Position numbers and translations under genes: made by a program. Of a DNA stretch of 52,337 nt, positions 52,225 through 52,337 are shown one piece after another (position 1 is the first letter of the stretch; each line of letters starts with the position of its first letter). The notes beneath the pieces were generated by a model. That model saw nothing but the letters and a program-made list of their open reading frames with translations. It had not been told where the DNA came from and ran no database searches. The stretch comes from Deltaproteobacteria bacterium (GTDB taxonomy: Bacteria; Desulfobacterota; DSM-4660; Desulfatiglandales; HGW-15), in contig JAFDEE010000011.1 of NCBI GenBank assembly GCA_019310525.1, forward strand, positions 1 through 52,337. The letters are read 5' to 3'.

Positions 52225-52337
52225 TGAGACCTTTGAAAAATGCTCAATTTTGGTCAAGTTCAAGGAAGGCGAAAATTTCAACCGCAGGAATACATTTAGT
52301 ATTTTGAGGATTGAAATTTGAGCCTGACGCCGCAATT
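52225..52337 (+). repeat. Repeat family B copy (terminal type 2), leaving the right edge
   Basis: Starts GAGACCTTTGAAAAATGCTC, the type 2 terminus also at 43138, then TCAATTTTGGTCAAGTTCAAGG, GAAAATTTCAACC, a shorter middle and GAGCCTGACGCCGC. The right end is outside the window. The sequence between 52020 and 52224 shows nothing I recognise. Confidence 0.75.

Overview
The window reads as chromosomal DNA of an anaerobic deltaproteobacterium (Desulfobacterota). I infer this from a split ATP synthase locus with only the membrane genes (atpZ, atpI, atpB, atpE), an AhbB-like protein of the siroheme branch of heme synthesis next to hemL, a RACo-like corrinoid reactivase, a THI4-type thiazole synthase, a Cys-rich sensor kinase, and the codon and GC character of the proteins. 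No rRNA, tRNA or CRISPR array was seen.

Layout. 1-0.7 kb: the 5' end of a group II intron leaving the left edge, plus repeats. 0.7-4.4 kb (minus): a small RHH/zinc-finger regulator, a zinc/manganese-type ABC importer and xthA. 5.0-7.0 kb: a tRNA-editing protein, the manganese exporter mntP and a MarR regulator. 7.3-17.0 kb (plus): a signalling cluster of two hybrid histidine kinases, two REC/HD-GYP proteins, an HDOD protein and a REC protein, interrupted by a repeat that has an inverted partner at 6.2 kb. 17.1-23.5 kb (minus): metG-ricT-holB, tmk and the RACo-like gene. 24.0-27.4 kb: an unknown membrane protein and a molybdoenzyme fused to a TorD-type chaperone. 27.8-31.8 kb: pdxA and uvrA. 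31.9-35.7 kb (minus): ahbB-like, hemL and the ATP synthase membrane genes. 35.9-38.2 kb: a DUF1992 gene, pyrD and pyrK. 39.0-44.0 kb: small and unknown genes, a diguanylate cyclase and a thioesterase among dense fold-back repeats. 44.1-52.0 kb: an acyl-CoA dehydrogenase, thi4 under a TPP riboswitch, pyrB, an aminotransferase, a zinc-ribbon regulator and a PiT-family phosphate transporter.

The most unusual content is non-coding. At least four families of short repeats (called A-D here) are scattered between genes. Family B has terminal inverted repeats and occurs with two different terminal sequences around one body. Family A is nested inside one family B copy. At 43.57-44.02 kb two adjacent elements of about 200 bp (called P1 and P2) lie in opposite orientation. 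They share core motifs, but their long pairing arms differ in sequence while staying self-complementary, which suggests a selected structure. Among the proteins, the TorD-molybdoenzyme fusion, the RACo lacking its ferredoxin domain, and the acyl-CoA dehydrogenase without the usual catalytic glutamate deserve most attention.
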